Assembly: GCF_008369935.1 (NCBI RefSeq)
Contig: NZ_VTUZ01000031.1
Location: 1 to 64,000, forward strand
Direction: 5' to 3'
DNA from: Paraburkholderia panacisoli
GTDB lineage: Bacteria; Pseudomonadota; Gammaproteobacteria; Burkholderiales; Burkholderiaceae
Length of the DNA stretch: 64,000 bases
A model generated the notes under the pieces. The model was given only the letters and a program-made list of their open reading frames with translations. It did no database searches and was not told the DNA's origin. Positions 28,964 through 38,146 of this stretch are shown one piece after another. Position numbers and translations under genes: made by a program. Numbering within the stretch: the first letter of the stretch is position 1; every line of letters starts with the position of its first letter.

Positions 28964-29590
28964 TCAACCGGGGCCTCGATCACCTTCGAGGTCGGCGAGT
29001 TCTTGTAACGAGTTGGCATTGTAAAACGCGCGCTCGTCGGTAAAGACGACTTCCACCGTCCTGTGGCGTGCGTACCACGCGCGGACTTTGCGCTCGCCGG
29101 CGTCCAGAAACTCCGAGAGGTCGTCCGCGAGTCCGGTGCGCAGCAGCGCGAAGACAGGGTGGAGGGACGTGTTGCCGTCGGCGTCGACGGTCGTGGCGGT
29201 GGCGATGTCGGCCTGGTTCGCGTTTAGCGCGTGCGCGAGGCGCGCGGCGAGATCGGCGGGCAGCCAGGGTGAGTCGCAGGGCGCGCTCAGCAGATAGGGG
29301 GTCGCGCTCGCGCGGAGCCCGGCGAGCAAGCCCGCCAGCGGTCCCGGGAAGCCGGGCAGCGTATCGGCCACGATCGCCGCGCCGAATGGCGCGCCGAGGG
29401 CGGCATAGGTGTCGGGATGGCGATTGGCGCTGATTACCAGCGCGCCGGCTTGCGGCGCCAGGCGCCTCAGCACATGGGCGGCCAGCGGCTCGCCGTGCAG
29501 TGTCTGCAGGCCCTTGTCGACCCCGCCCATGCGCATGCCGCGACCGCCCGCCAGCAGCAGGCCGGTGATCTGTTCGCGCGTGATTTGCAT
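28964..29590 (-). CDS. mobA: molybdenum cofactor guanylyltransferase MobA
   Basis: 208 residues. MobA attaches GMP to Mo-molybdopterin, making the bis-MGD cofactor used by DMSO-reductase-family enzymes. The nucleotide-binding loop LLAGGRGMRMGGVDKGL is at residues 11-27 and the SAPCDSPWLP stretch with the metal-binding Asp is in the middle. The ATG at 29590 is 11 bases after the moaA stop. The frame extends upstream but has no domain there. Confidence 0.93.
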   Translation of the reverse strand: MQITREQITGLLLAGGRGMRMGGVDKGLQTLHGEPLAAHVLRRLAPQAGALVISANRHPDTYAALGAPFGAAIVADTLPGFPGPLAGLLAGLRASATPYLLSAPCDSPWLPADLAARLAHALNANQADIATATTVDADGNTSLHPVFALLRTGLADDLSEFLDAGERKVRAWYARHRTVEVVFTDERAFYNANSLQELADLEGDRGPG

Positions 29591-29601
29591 GCGTCGGCCG
29601 C

Positions 29602-30711
29602 TCAGCCGCCGATGTACGACATTTCGACGCGGCGGCCAGCGTGCTCGCGAGAGTCGGCCGGATAGCTGCCGCGCAGTTGTGAATAGCGGTCGCTGCGGCC
29701 CTGCCAGATTTCCGCGATGGCGGTGGCGATCTCGGCGTCGCTCGCGCCGCCGCGCAGTAACGCGCGCAGGTCGTGACCGGACGATGCGAACAGGCACAGG
29801 TACAGCTTGCCTTCGGTCGACAGCCGCGCGCGCGTGCAACTGCCGCAAAACGCGCGCGTGACGCTCGAAATCACGCCGATCTCGCCGCTACCGTCCACGT
29901 AACCCCAGCGCTGCGCGGTCTCGGCGGCGCTGTGCGCTTCGAGCGGCACGAGTGGGAACTGCTCGGCGATGCGCGTCACCACGTCGGCCGACGGCAATAC
30001 TTCGGCCATGTTCCAGCCGTTCGATGTGCCGACGTCCATGTATTCGATAAAGCGCAGCACCGTGCCCGAGCCTTTGAAGTGGCGCGCCATCGGCAGGATT
30101 TCGCCGTCGTTGGTACCGCGCTTGACGACCATGTTGACCTTGAGCGGCGCTAGCCCCACCGCGTGCGCCGCGGCGATACCGTCCAGCACGTCGGCGACCG
30201 CGAAGTCGGCGTCGTTCATGCGGCGAAACAGCGTGTCGTCGAGCGCATCGAGACTGACGGTGACGCGGGTCAGTCCGGCGTCTTTCAGGCTCCGCGCCTT
30301 GCGTTCCAGCAGCGAGCCGTTGGTGGTCAGCGTCAGGTCGACTGGGCGGCCCGCCGGGGTGGTCAGTTGCGCGAGCCCTTCGATCAGGAATTCCAGATTT
30401 TTGCGCAGTAGCGGCTCGCCACCCGTCAGACGAATCTTTTCCACACCATGTGCGACGCTAAGTCGCGCCAGCCGTTCGATTTCCTCGAAGCTCAACAACG
30501 CGCTGTGCGGCAGAAATGCGTAGTCCTTGTCGAACACCGCGCGCGGCATGCAGTAGACACACCGGAAATTGCAGCGGTCCGTTACCGAAATGCGCAGGTC
30601 CCGCAGCGGACGCGACAACGCGTCGTGCAGCACGCCACGGGGCGTCTGCACAGGGCCGGCAATGACCGGCGCCGCGCTGAGATCGGCAACTGGGATGATG
30701 CGTCGGGACAT
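29602..30711 (-). CDS. moaA: GTP 3',8-cyclase MoaA
   Basis: 369 residues, a radical-SAM enzyme that starts molybdopterin synthesis by rearranging GTP. The first [4Fe-4S] cluster motif CNFRCVYC is near residue 47, the second cluster uses the C-terminal CGSC and a later Cys in LYLCLF, and the protein ends in the GG tail needed for activity. It is the first gene of moaA-mobA-moeA; a TAGAAT -10 box lies about 45 bases upstream. Confidence 0.96.
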   Translation of the reverse strand: MSRRIIPVADLSAAPVIAGPVQTPRGVLHDALSRPLRDLRISVTDRCNFRCVYCMPRAVFDKDYAFLPHSALLSFEEIERLARLSVAHGVEKIRLTGGEPLLRKNLEFLIEGLAQLTTPAGRPVDLTLTTNGSLLERKARSLKDAGLTRVTVSLDALDDTLFRRMNDADFAVADVLDGIAAAHAVGLAPLKVNMVVKRGTNDGEILPMARHFKGSGTVLRFIEYMDVGTSNGWNMAEVLPSADVVTRIAEQFPLVPLEAHSAAETAQRWGYVDGSGEIGVISSVTRAFCGSCTRARLSTEGKLYLCLFASSGHDLRALLRGGASDAEIATAIAEIWQGRSDRYSQLRGSYPADSREHAGRRVEMSYIGG

Positions 30712-30859
30712 GGCGTGCTTCTTCGGGTGCTTGAGTGGACGGCTAGATACTCATTCTATCGGAAATGCTTTTGACGACAGCTGGGAGCCGGGCCTCGTCG
30801 GGTATACAGGGAGCGGCATGTCACAGCGCGTCCGGCCTGCCGGTTGCACCCATAAAAGC

Positions 30860-30889
30860 AAAAAGCCCGCCGGGTAGGGCGGGCTTTTT
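30860..30889 (-). terminator. terminator of rne
   Basis: A strong hairpin (arms 30860-30871 and 30878-30889) has A and T runs on both sides, so it works in both directions. It lies 17 bases past the rne stop codon and separates rne from moaA. Confidence 0.88.
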
Positions 30890-30906
30890 GAGTGGGGCGG
30901 GCTAGC

Positions 30907-33900
30907 TTACTGCGGGTGCTTCCCCGTTTCCACTTGTTGCATCGGCGCGCTGTCGAGCGGTGGCAACGGCTTGCGCTCACGCACCACGCGGGTCGGCTTG
31001 GCGGTCTGCGCAGCGGCTTCCTGCGCGGCACGCCATTTTGCGGTGTCGGTGTTCACCCACACGAGACCGGCCTGTTCCAGCACCGGCTTTAGGGCTTCCG
31101 CCGACACGGCGCCGCGCGGCGCCTGCGCTGCTGCAACGACTGGTGCCGGTTCGATCGCAACGTGCTGCGCCGCAGCTTCGGCCTGGACCGGCGGCGCTTC
31201 GACGATCTCGGCTTGCGGCGCCGGCGTGGCCGCCGGTGCTTCGATCATCGCCGCCGGAGCCGCGGTCTCGATCGAAGCCGGAGCGGCCGGCGCTTCGACT
31301 GCCGGCGCTTCGCCATGCGCCGGTGCCGGAGCTTCGGCACGGGCGACCGGTTCGACCGGCGAAACCGTCTCGCTGGAGGCCGGAGCGGCTTTTGCCGCCG
31401 GCGCTTCCGCAACCGGCTCAACCGCTGCCGGCTCGACCGCAACCGGCTCGACCGCGACCGGCTCGATCGCAACCGGCTCAACTGCCGCCGGCTCAACCGC
31501 AACCGGCGTGACCGGCGCTTGCTCAACCGGGACCGTCGCTTCCGTCTTCGCAGCCATCTCGGCGGCGAGAGCCGGCGTTTCGGTTGCCGCGTGCAGTTCC
31601 GTCACGACGGCGGTTTCGGTCGCGACAGCCGCGACTACCACTTCCACCGGCGTCACTTCCTTCGCTTCGCTGACTTCCGCCTTGTGCTCGACCGGCTGTT
31701 GAGCCGTGCGCACCGGTGCGTCGTCGCTGACGCTGAGGTTGTCACCTTCGGCTTCCGCGACGTCCGCTGCGAGGTTGCCGTTCACGTCCTCTTCGCGCTC
31801 ACGACGGCCACCGCGACGGCCGCGACGGCGGCGACGGCGCTCTTCGCCGTCACGCGCGACCGCTTCCTGATCGATCGGCGCGCCGTTTTCGCCCAGCGCG
31901 GCCTGGCTGCGCACCAGTTCGTCCACCGGTTGCGCTTCGGCTTGCGTGCTCAGTGCATCCGTGGTTTCCGCTTGCGGCTTGCGACGTTCGCCGCGCTCAG
32001 CACGCTCGCCACGTTCACGGCGCTCGCCGCGTTCCTGGCGTTCGCCACGCTCGGCGCGCGCTGCGCCTTCCACCGTTTCAGCGCGCTCAGCACCGCGACT
32101 ATCGCGATCACGGTTTTCGCGACCCTCGCGAGCTTCACGCGGCTCGCGTGCTTCGCGCGGTTCACGGCCTTCGCGGGCCTCACGCGGCTCACGCGCTTCA
32201 CGATTGCCACGCGGCTCGCGAGCCTCGCGGCCTTCGCGTGCTTCACGCACGTCACGGCCTTCACGCGGTTCGCGTTCTTCCCGACGCGGCGACGGCTGCT
32301 GGCCTTGAGCCTGACGGCCGCCGGCCGTGCCTTCGCCGCGGCCCGCCGTGCCGCCACGGCGATTGCGGTTGCGATCGCCGCCGCGTTCGCCGGTGCGCTC
32401 GCCGCGCTCCGTGCGTTCGCCGCGTTGCGCACGCGCCTGCTTCTCGGTTGCGGCCGGTGCGACAGGCGCCGGCGCAGCCGGCTGCATGCCGAACAGGTTT
32501 TTCAGCCAGCCGATGAAACCGCCGCTCGCCGGCGTCACAGCGACCGGAGCCGGGGCCGCCGCCGGGCGAACCGGTGCGCTCGGCGCCGGCTTTTCAGGCG
32601 TGATGCCCTTGACCGCCGCTTCCTGCTTCGGCTTGACTTCCTCGATGCGCTTGCTGTAACCGGTTTCCGATTCCAGTTCACGGGCCGCTTCTTCGGCCAT
32701 CTTCCACGACGCGCGCGGGTCGTCGAGGCGCGCGTCGTCGTGACGCAGGCGCTCGAGCTTGTAATGCGGCGTATCGAGGTGCTTGTTCGGAATCAGGACG
32801 ACATTGACCTTGAAGCGCGATTCGATCTTGTTGATTTCGGCGCGCTTTTCGTTCAGCAGGAAGGCGGTCACCTCGACCGGCACCTGGCAATGGATTGCCG
32901 CAGTGTTTTCCTTCATCGCTTCTTCCTGAATGATCCGCAGCACTTGCAGCGCGGACGATTCGGTATCGCGGATGTGGCCCGTGCCGTTACAGCGCGGGCA
33001 GGTCACGTGGCTGCCTTCCGACAGGGCTGGGCGCAGACGCTGACGCGACAGCTCCATCAGGCCGAAGCGCGAGATCTTGCCCATCTGGACGCGCGCGCGG
33101 TCGTGCTTGAGCGCATCTTTCAGGCGCTGCTCGACTTCGCGCTGGCTCTTGGCCGACTCCATGTCGATGAAGTCGATCACGATCAGACCGCCCAGGTCGC
33201 GCAGGCGCAACTGGCGGGCGACTTCGTCGGCGGCTTCGAGGTTGGTGCGCGCGGCTGTTTCCTCGATGTCCGCGCCCTTGGTGGCGCGCGCCGAGTTCAC
33301 GTCGATCGCGACCAGTGCTTCGGTGTGGTCGATCACGATCGCCCCGCCCGACGGCAGCGGCACCGTGCGCGAGTACGCCGTTTCGATCTGGTGTTCGATC
33401 TGGAAGCGCGAGAAGAGCGGCACGTCGTCGTGATACCGCTTCACCTTGCTGACATTGTCCGGCATCACGATGTCCATGAAGGCGCGGGCCTGGTCATGGA
33501 TTTCGGTGGTGTCGATCAGGATTTCGCCGATGTCCGGCTGGAAATAATCGCGAATCGCGCGGATCACGAGGCTCGATTCGAGATAGATCAGCATCGGCTG
33601 GCCGCTCGAACCGCTTTGCGACGCGGCTTCGATCGCGCGCCACAGCTGCATCAGGTAGTTCAGGTCCCACTGCAGTTCTTCGGCGCTGCGACCGATGCCG
33701 GCCGTGCGCGCGATGATGCTCATGCCTTCCGGCAATTGCAGTTGCGCCATGGTTTCGCGCAGTTCCTGACGGTCGTCGCCTTCGATCCGGCGCGACACGC
33801 CGCCGCCGCGCGGGTTGTTCGGCATCAGAACGAGATACCGGCCGGCGAGCGAGATGAACGTGGTGAGGGCCGCGCCCTTGTTGCCGCGCTCTTCCTTTTC

Positions 33901-34209
33901 GACCTGAACGATCAGTTCCTGGCCTTCCTTCAGCGCGTCCTGAATGCGCGCGGAGCGCATGTCGACGCCGTCGCGGAAATACTGACGGGCGACTTCCTTG
34001 AACGGCAGGAAGCCGTGGCGGTCTTCGCCGTAGTTGACGAAACAGGCTTCGAGCGAAGGCTCGATGCGGGTGATGATGCCTTTGTAAATATTGCCTTTGC
34101 GCTGTTCGCGGCCGGCGGTTTCGATGTCGATATCGATGAGTTTTTGCCCATCGACGATGGCGACGCGCAGTTCTTCCTGCTGCGTCGCATTGAACAACAT
34201 TCGTTTCAT
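30907..34209 (-). CDS. rne: ribonuclease E
   Basis: 1100 residues. The N-terminal catalytic half (about 1-520) has the S1 domain (GNIYKGIITRIEPSLEACFV, about 39-58), the LIVIDFIDMES metal site and the Zn-link CPRCNGTG near residue 405. It cuts AU-rich single-stranded RNA and processes rRNA and tRNA. The second half is disordered: an Arg/Glu-rich RNA-binding region with REPREAREG repeats, then Ala/Pro/Val repeats of the VEPVAVEP type, then a conserved Arg-rich end. This is where partner enzymes of the degradosome would bind. It is divergent from rluC with a 733-bp gap holding a long leader. Confidence 0.97.
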   Translation of the reverse strand: MKRMLFNATQQEELRVAIVDGQKLIDIDIETAGREQRKGNIYKGIITRIEPSLEACFVNYGEDRHGFLPFKEVARQYFRDGVDMRSARIQDALKEGQELIVQVEKEERGNKGAALTTFISLAGRYLVLMPNNPRGGGVSRRIEGDDRQELRETMAQLQLPEGMSIIARTAGIGRSAEELQWDLNYLMQLWRAIEAASQSGSSGQPMLIYLESSLVIRAIRDYFQPDIGEILIDTTEIHDQARAFMDIVMPDNVSKVKRYHDDVPLFSRFQIEHQIETAYSRTVPLPSGGAIVIDHTEALVAIDVNSARATKGADIEETAARTNLEAADEVARQLRLRDLGGLIVIDFIDMESAKSQREVEQRLKDALKHDRARVQMGKISRFGLMELSRQRLRPALSEGSHVTCPRCNGTGHIRDTESSALQVLRIIQEEAMKENTAAIHCQVPVEVTAFLLNEKRAEINKIESRFKVNVVLIPNKHLDTPHYKLERLRHDDARLDDPRASWKMAEEAARELESETGYSKRIEEVKPKQEAAVKGITPEKPAPSAPVRPAAAPAPVAVTPASGGFIGWLKNLFGMQPAAPAPVAPAATEKQARAQRGERTERGERTGERGGDRNRNRRGGTAGRGEGTAGGRQAQGQQPSPRREEREPREGRDVREAREGREAREPRGNREAREPREAREGREPREAREPREAREGRENRDRDSRGAERAETVEGAARAERGERQERGERRERGERAERGERRKPQAETTDALSTQAEAQPVDELVRSQAALGENGAPIDQEAVARDGEERRRRRRGRRGGRREREEDVNGNLAADVAEAEGDNLSVSDDAPVRTAQQPVEHKAEVSEAKEVTPVEVVVAAVATETAVVTELHAATETPALAAEMAAKTEATVPVEQAPVTPVAVEPAAVEPVAIEPVAVEPVAVEPAAVEPVAEAPAAKAAPASSETVSPVEPVARAEAPAPAHGEAPAVEAPAAPASIETAAPAAMIEAPAATPAPQAEIVEAPPVQAEAAAQHVAIEPAPVVAAAQAPRGAVSAEALKPVLEQAGLVWVNTDTAKWRAAQEAAAQTAKPTRVVRERKPLPPLDSAPMQQVETGKHPQ

Positions 34210-34942
34210 TGAACGACTCCAGAGCGGCTTAGCCTGCCCTCCAGCAGCGCGGTTGTCAGTCGCGAGAGCGAAGAGGGCAGCGGCATGCCGCGCCTTATTG
34301 TGTTTTCACAAGCACGCTGGAGCGGGAAAGATGGCGGGAGAATTGCCTGAGAGGGCCCGGCCCCATTAAAAAATGGGCGCGGTGCCGCAGGGCACATGCG
34401 AACACGGCTTCAAATAACGACCCGACACGCCGCGGGTTCTGCCGGCAGACCTTCATAAGCCTTTGTCCCTCTCGCCGGTGCGCCAACTGGGCGCGTGACC
34501 GGAAGGTCGAAGGCTGCGGGTCTTGCCGCAGCGGGAAGTTCGCGCAGGCGGCGCGTCTTTTCCTGCTGGGGGTGTCTCGCCTCATTTTGACGTCGCCATG
34601 TCTTGTACTTTCTACAAGACGCCTCGGGCGCACGCCGTATTTTCGCAACCCGCAGCTTCGTACAGCAGGGCGTCAGACCGCCCGATTTCGAAGCTGAAGG
34701 TTAAATTCTTTTTTACCAAAATTCCGTTACCGTCGAAGCCGACCTTGACCGAACGCGCCTGTGGGCGCCGTCCCTGCCGGGTACTGACTTCGTGCGTGCA
34801 ACTCGTTGCATCTCAAATTGAGGGTGAGCAACCAGACCCCGGCGCAAGTAAAATAACCGTTTATCGCTTGCACCTGCGCAATCCGCCCGAATTCCGGTCA
34901 CTGCGCCGGCCGCCGCAGACTGCTGGGCAAATTATATTCAGA
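34210..34942. promoter_or_regulatory. 733-bp divergent region between rne and rluC
   Basis: No gene is seen here. The length and position match the long, self-regulating rne leader of enterobacteria, but the sequence is not recognisably similar. Visible structures are a hairpin with 6-bp arms (34362-34367 and 34372-34377), an inverted repeat CTTGTA-N5-TACAAG at 34602-34618, and candidate -10 elements for rluC: TAAAAT at 34849-34854 and TATATT at 34933-34938. The last would place the rluC mRNA start almost at its ATG. Confidence 0.5.
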
Positions 34943-35968
34943 ATGAAAGAGTTAGGCAAAATATCCCAGAAATCGGTCGCAAGCGACCAGGTCTCCGTCA
35001 TCGAGATCGACGACAGCGCGGCCGGACAGCGCATCGACAACTTCCTGTTGCGCGTCTGTAAAGGCGTGCCCAAGAGCCATATTTATCGCATCCTGCGCAG
35101 CGGCGAGGTGCGCGTCAATAAGGGCCGGATAGATGCGCAGTACCGGCTCGAACTCGGCGATCTGGTGCGCGTGCCGCCCATCCGCGTCGCGCAACCGAAC
35201 GAGGCGACCGCGCACGCGAGCGTGCCGAGCGCCAATTTCCACATCATTTTCGAAGACGATCACCTGCTCGTCATCGACAAGCCGGCCGGCGTCGCGGTCC
35301 ATGGCGGCAGCGGCGTCGCGTTCGGCGTGATCGAGCAGATGCGCGAAGCGCGGCCGCAGGCCAAATTCCTCGAACTGGTGCATCGGCTGGATCGCGAAAC
35401 CTCCGGCATCCTGATGCTCGCCAAGAAGCGTGCGGCGCTCGTCAATCTGCACGAGCAGATCCGCGAGAACAAAATGGACAAGCGCTACTATGCGTGCGTG
35501 CATGGCGAGTGGGCGAGCGACTGGGGACGCCGCCGCGCGGTCAAGGCGCCGCTGCACAAGTACCTGACCGCGGACGGCGAGCGCCGCGTGCGCGTGCAGG
35601 ACGACGGTCTGGCATCGCATACCGTTTTCAATCTGATCGACAGCTGGTCCGACTATGCGCTGCTGGAGGCGGAGTTGAAGACCGGCCGCACGCATCAGAT
35701 TCGCGTCCATTTGCAGCATCTGGACCTGCCGATCGTCGGCGACGCCAAATACGGCGATTTCGCGCTGAACAAGGCACTGGCGCGCGCCAACGCGAAGCCG
35801 GGTCTGAAGCGCATGTTCCTGCACGCATACCGGCTGAAGCTCACGCATCCGGCCACTGGCGCGCCGCTGCAGTTCGAGGCGCCCATGCCATCCGAGTGCC
35901 GCAGCTTCATCGCGCAGCTCAACGAACTACGAAATGGGTCCAACCCGGAGACGACACTGCATGGCTAG
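34943..35968 (+). CDS. rluC: 23S rRNA pseudouridine synthase RluC
   Basis: 341 residues. An N-terminal S4 domain (about 30-85) is followed by the pseudouridine synthase core with the catalytic Asp in HRLDRETSGILML. E. coli RluC modifies U955, U2504 and U2580 of 23S rRNA; same-site action here is inference. The ATG at 34943 has no clear ribosome site. The gene overlaps the next by 8 bases. Confidence 0.94.
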   Translation: MKELGKISQKSVASDQVSVIEIDDSAAGQRIDNFLLRVCKGVPKSHIYRILRSGEVRVNKGRIDAQYRLELGDLVRVPPIRVAQPNEATAHASVPSANFHIIFEDDHLLVIDKPAGVAVHGGSGVAFGVIEQMREARPQAKFLELVHRLDRETSGILMLAKKRAALVNLHEQIRENKMDKRYYACVHGEWASDWGRRRAVKAPLHKYLTADGERRVRVQDDGLASHTVFNLIDSWSDYALLEAELKTGRTHQIRVHLQHLDLPIVGDAKYGDFALNKALARANAKPGLKRMFLHAYRLKLTHPATGAPLQFEAPMPSECRSFIAQLNELRNGSNPETTLHG

Positions 35969-36620
35969 AGAGCAATTTGACCTGATCGTTTTCGACTGGG
36001 ACGGCACGCTGATGGATTCGACCGCGCACATCACGCGCAGCATCCAGGCGGCCTGCCGTGATCTCGGCCTGCCGGTGCCCGCCGACGAGGCCGCGAGCTA
36101 CGTGATCGGTCTGGGGCTGCGCGAAGCGCTGCAGATTGCCGCGCCCACGCTCGACCCGGTCGACTACCCGCGACTCTCCGAGCGTTACCGCTTCCATTAT
36201 CTGGTGAAGGATCAGACCACCGAGCTGTTCGCCGGCGTGCGCGAGATGCTGCAGGATTTGCGCGATCAGGGCTACCTGCTCGCGGTGGCGACGGGCAAGA
36301 GCCGCGTCGGGTTGAACCGCGCGCTCGACCAGTCGCGCCTGATGAGCCTGTTCGACGGCACGCGCTGCGCCGACGAGACGTTCTCGAAGCCGCATCCCGC
36401 GATGCTTCACGAGCTGACGCGCGAACTGGGGCAGGATCCGGTGCGCACGGTGATGGTCGGCGATACCACGCACGATCTGCAGATGGCGATCAACGCGGGT
36501 GTCGCGGGGATCGGCGTGACTTATGGTGCGCATCCGGCGGGCGCGCTGAGCGCGCTATCGCCGAAATTCGTCGCTTCCAGCGTGAGCGCGCTATCCGGCT
36601 GGCTGCGAGAGAACGCATGA
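35961..36620 (+). CDS. HAD-superfamily hydrolase (phosphoglycolate-phosphatase-like)
   Basis: 219 residues. The HAD motif I DWDGTLMDS is at residues 11-19, motif II VATGKS in the middle, motif III Lys in FSKPHP and motif IV GDTTHDLQMA, all intact. HAD-IA enzymes of this type remove phosphate from small molecules such as phosphoglycolate or nucleotides; the substrate is not clear. It starts inside the last codons of rluC and ends with a 4-base overlap with the Rieske gene, so the three genes are coupled. Confidence 0.92.
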   Translation: MAREQFDLIVFDWDGTLMDSTAHITRSIQAACRDLGLPVPADEAASYVIGLGLREALQIAAPTLDPVDYPRLSERYRFHYLVKDQTTELFAGVREMLQDLRDQGYLLAVATGKSRVGLNRALDQSRLMSLFDGTRCADETFSKPHPAMLHELTRELGQDPVRTVMVGDTTHDLQMAINAGVAGIGVTYGAHPAGALSALSPKFVASSVSALSGWLRENA

Positions 36621-37021
36621 GCGCGGACCCGGCGGCAACGGCGGCGCAAGCCGTGCGCATTTGCGCTGCGGACGACCTGGTGGACGGCGGCGCGGGCGTA
36701 CGCCGCGCCGCGCGGCTTGGCGGCGGCGATGCGGTGGTGTTTTTCGTTCGCTACGAGGGCCGTGCCTACGGTTATCTGAACCGATGCGCGCACGTGCCGA
36801 TGGAGCTCGACTGGGCCGAAGGGCAGTTCTTCGAATCGTCCGGTTTATACTTGATGTGCGCTACACATGGCGCGATTTACGCGCCTGATACCGGCAAATG
36901 TGTCGGTGGTCCGTGCCGCGGCGGCAGATTGCGTCCCGTCCAGGTCGAGGAGCGGGACACGCCGGAGGGCCGCGCCGTGTTCTGGCTGCCTGACGGCGAA
37001 CTGCATCCGGCCACGCTCTGA
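36617..37021 (+). CDS. Rieske [2Fe-2S] domain protein
   Basis: 134 residues. The Rieske ligands are present: C-x-H in CAHVPME and C-x2-H in CATHGAIY, followed by the GPCRGGRLRPV loop. It is a stand-alone small ferredoxin-like Rieske protein without oxygenase domain, a type that can serve as an electron carrier. Its partner is unknown. It is coupled to the upstream HAD gene through an ATGA overlap and lies 28 bases before the S49 peptidase gene. Confidence 0.92.
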   Translation: MSADPAATAAQAVRICAADDLVDGGAGVRRAARLGGGDAVVFFVRYEGRAYGYLNRCAHVPMELDWAEGQFFESSGLYLMCATHGAIYAPDTGKCVGGPCRGGRLRPVQVEERDTPEGRAVFWLPDGELHPATL

Positions 37022-37049
37022 TTTCTCCCTTCATCTTTCCACAGCCCGC

Positions 37050-38054
37050 ATGTCCGACAATTTGACTCCCGAGCCGAAGGACCCCTCCCTGACCGGCCGC
37101 GCCCGCACGTCCGCCGATGAACCCGGTTGGGAGCGGGCGGCGCTCGAACGCATCGCGCTTGCGGCGATCGCCGAACAGCGCACGGCGCGGCGCTGGAAGA
37201 TTTTCTTCCGCTTTCTTTTTCTGATCGTGCTGTTGCTGCTCGTATGGGGCGCCATCACTTTCTCCGGCGACCGGGTGACCGTCACCGGCCGTCACACGGC
37301 GATGGTGACACTTGACGGGGAAATCTCTGCCGATACCAATGCGAACGCCGAAGATATCAGCGCTGCATTGGATAGCGCGTTCGACGACTCCGGCACTGCC
37401 GGCGTGATCCTGCGCTGCAACAGCCCGGGCGGCAGTCCTGTGCAGGCGGGCATCATTTACAACGAAATCCGGCGTTTGCGGACCAAATATCCGTCAATTC
37501 CGCTGTATGTCGTGATCGGCGACATGTGCGCATCGGGTGGCTACTACGCCGCTGCAGCGGCGGACAAGATCTACGTGGACAAGGCGAGCATCGTCGGTTC
37601 GATCGGCGTGCTGATGGATAGCTTCGGTTTTACCGGTCTGATGGATAAACTGGGGATTCAGCGCCGGCTGCATACATCGGGTGAGAACAAGGGTTTTTTC
37701 GATCCGTTCTCGCCGGAAACGCCGAAAATGGACGAACATGCACAGCACATGCTGGATCAGATCCACGCGCAGTTCATCGACGCAGTGCGTCAGGGCCGCG
37801 GCAAGCGTCTGCATGAAACGCCCGATATGTTCTCCGGGCTTTTTTGGACCGGCCAGAAAAGCGTCGAGCTAGGCCTCGCCGACGGCTTCGGCGACACGAA
37901 TTATGTCGCCCGTGAGCTGTTCAAGGCGCCAGATATCGTCGATTACACGGTGAAAGAGAGCATTACGGATCGCGTCGCGCGCAAATTCGGCGCGGCGGTA
38001 GGCAGCGGCGCCGTTCACGCGATGGCGCTGGGCGGGAAATACAATCTGCGTTGA
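37050..38054 (+). CDS. sppA: S49-family signal peptide peptidase
   Basis: 334 residues. One transmembrane helix (about 51-72) anchors it in the inner membrane with the catalytic part outside. The CNSPGGSPVQAG block and the nucleophile Ser in GDMCASGGYYAAAAADKI, followed by ASIVGSIGVL, mark the SppA fold; the Ser/Lys pair cuts leftover signal peptides. This is the short, single-domain form, half the size of enterobacterial SppA. A strong terminator follows. Confidence 0.93.
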   Translation: MSDNLTPEPKDPSLTGRARTSADEPGWERAALERIALAAIAEQRTARRWKIFFRFLFLIVLLLLVWGAITFSGDRVTVTGRHTAMVTLDGEISADTNANAEDISAALDSAFDDSGTAGVILRCNSPGGSPVQAGIIYNEIRRLRTKYPSIPLYVVIGDMCASGGYYAAAAADKIYVDKASIVGSIGVLMDSFGFTGLMDKLGIQRRLHTSGENKGFFDPFSPETPKMDEHAQHMLDQIHAQFIDAVRQGRGKRLHETPDMFSGLFWTGQKSVELGLADGFGDTNYVARELFKAPDIVDYTVKESITDRVARKFGAAVGSGAVHAMALGGKYNLR

Positions 38055-38072
38055 TCGGCTCTATGTAGTAGT

Positions 38073-38115
38073 AAAAAGCCCCGCGTAATCGTCATGGATT
38101 GCGCGGGGCTTTTTT
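38073..38115 (+). terminator. terminator after sppA
   Basis: Thirteen-base arms (38073-38085 and 38102-38114) enclose a loop with extra partial pairing, ending in a run of T. It lies between convergent genes and has an A-run on the left side, so it can act in both directions, ending the sppA transcript and that of the methyltransferase gene. Confidence 0.88.
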
Positions 38116-38146
38116 CGCGGCCCCTATCTACCAAGCGGGCCTGCCG

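Noticed and set aside
31162..34212. A 1016-codon open frame opposite rne
   Set aside because: It is an Arg/Phe/Leu-rich antisense shadow of RNase E, with no start signal or domain.
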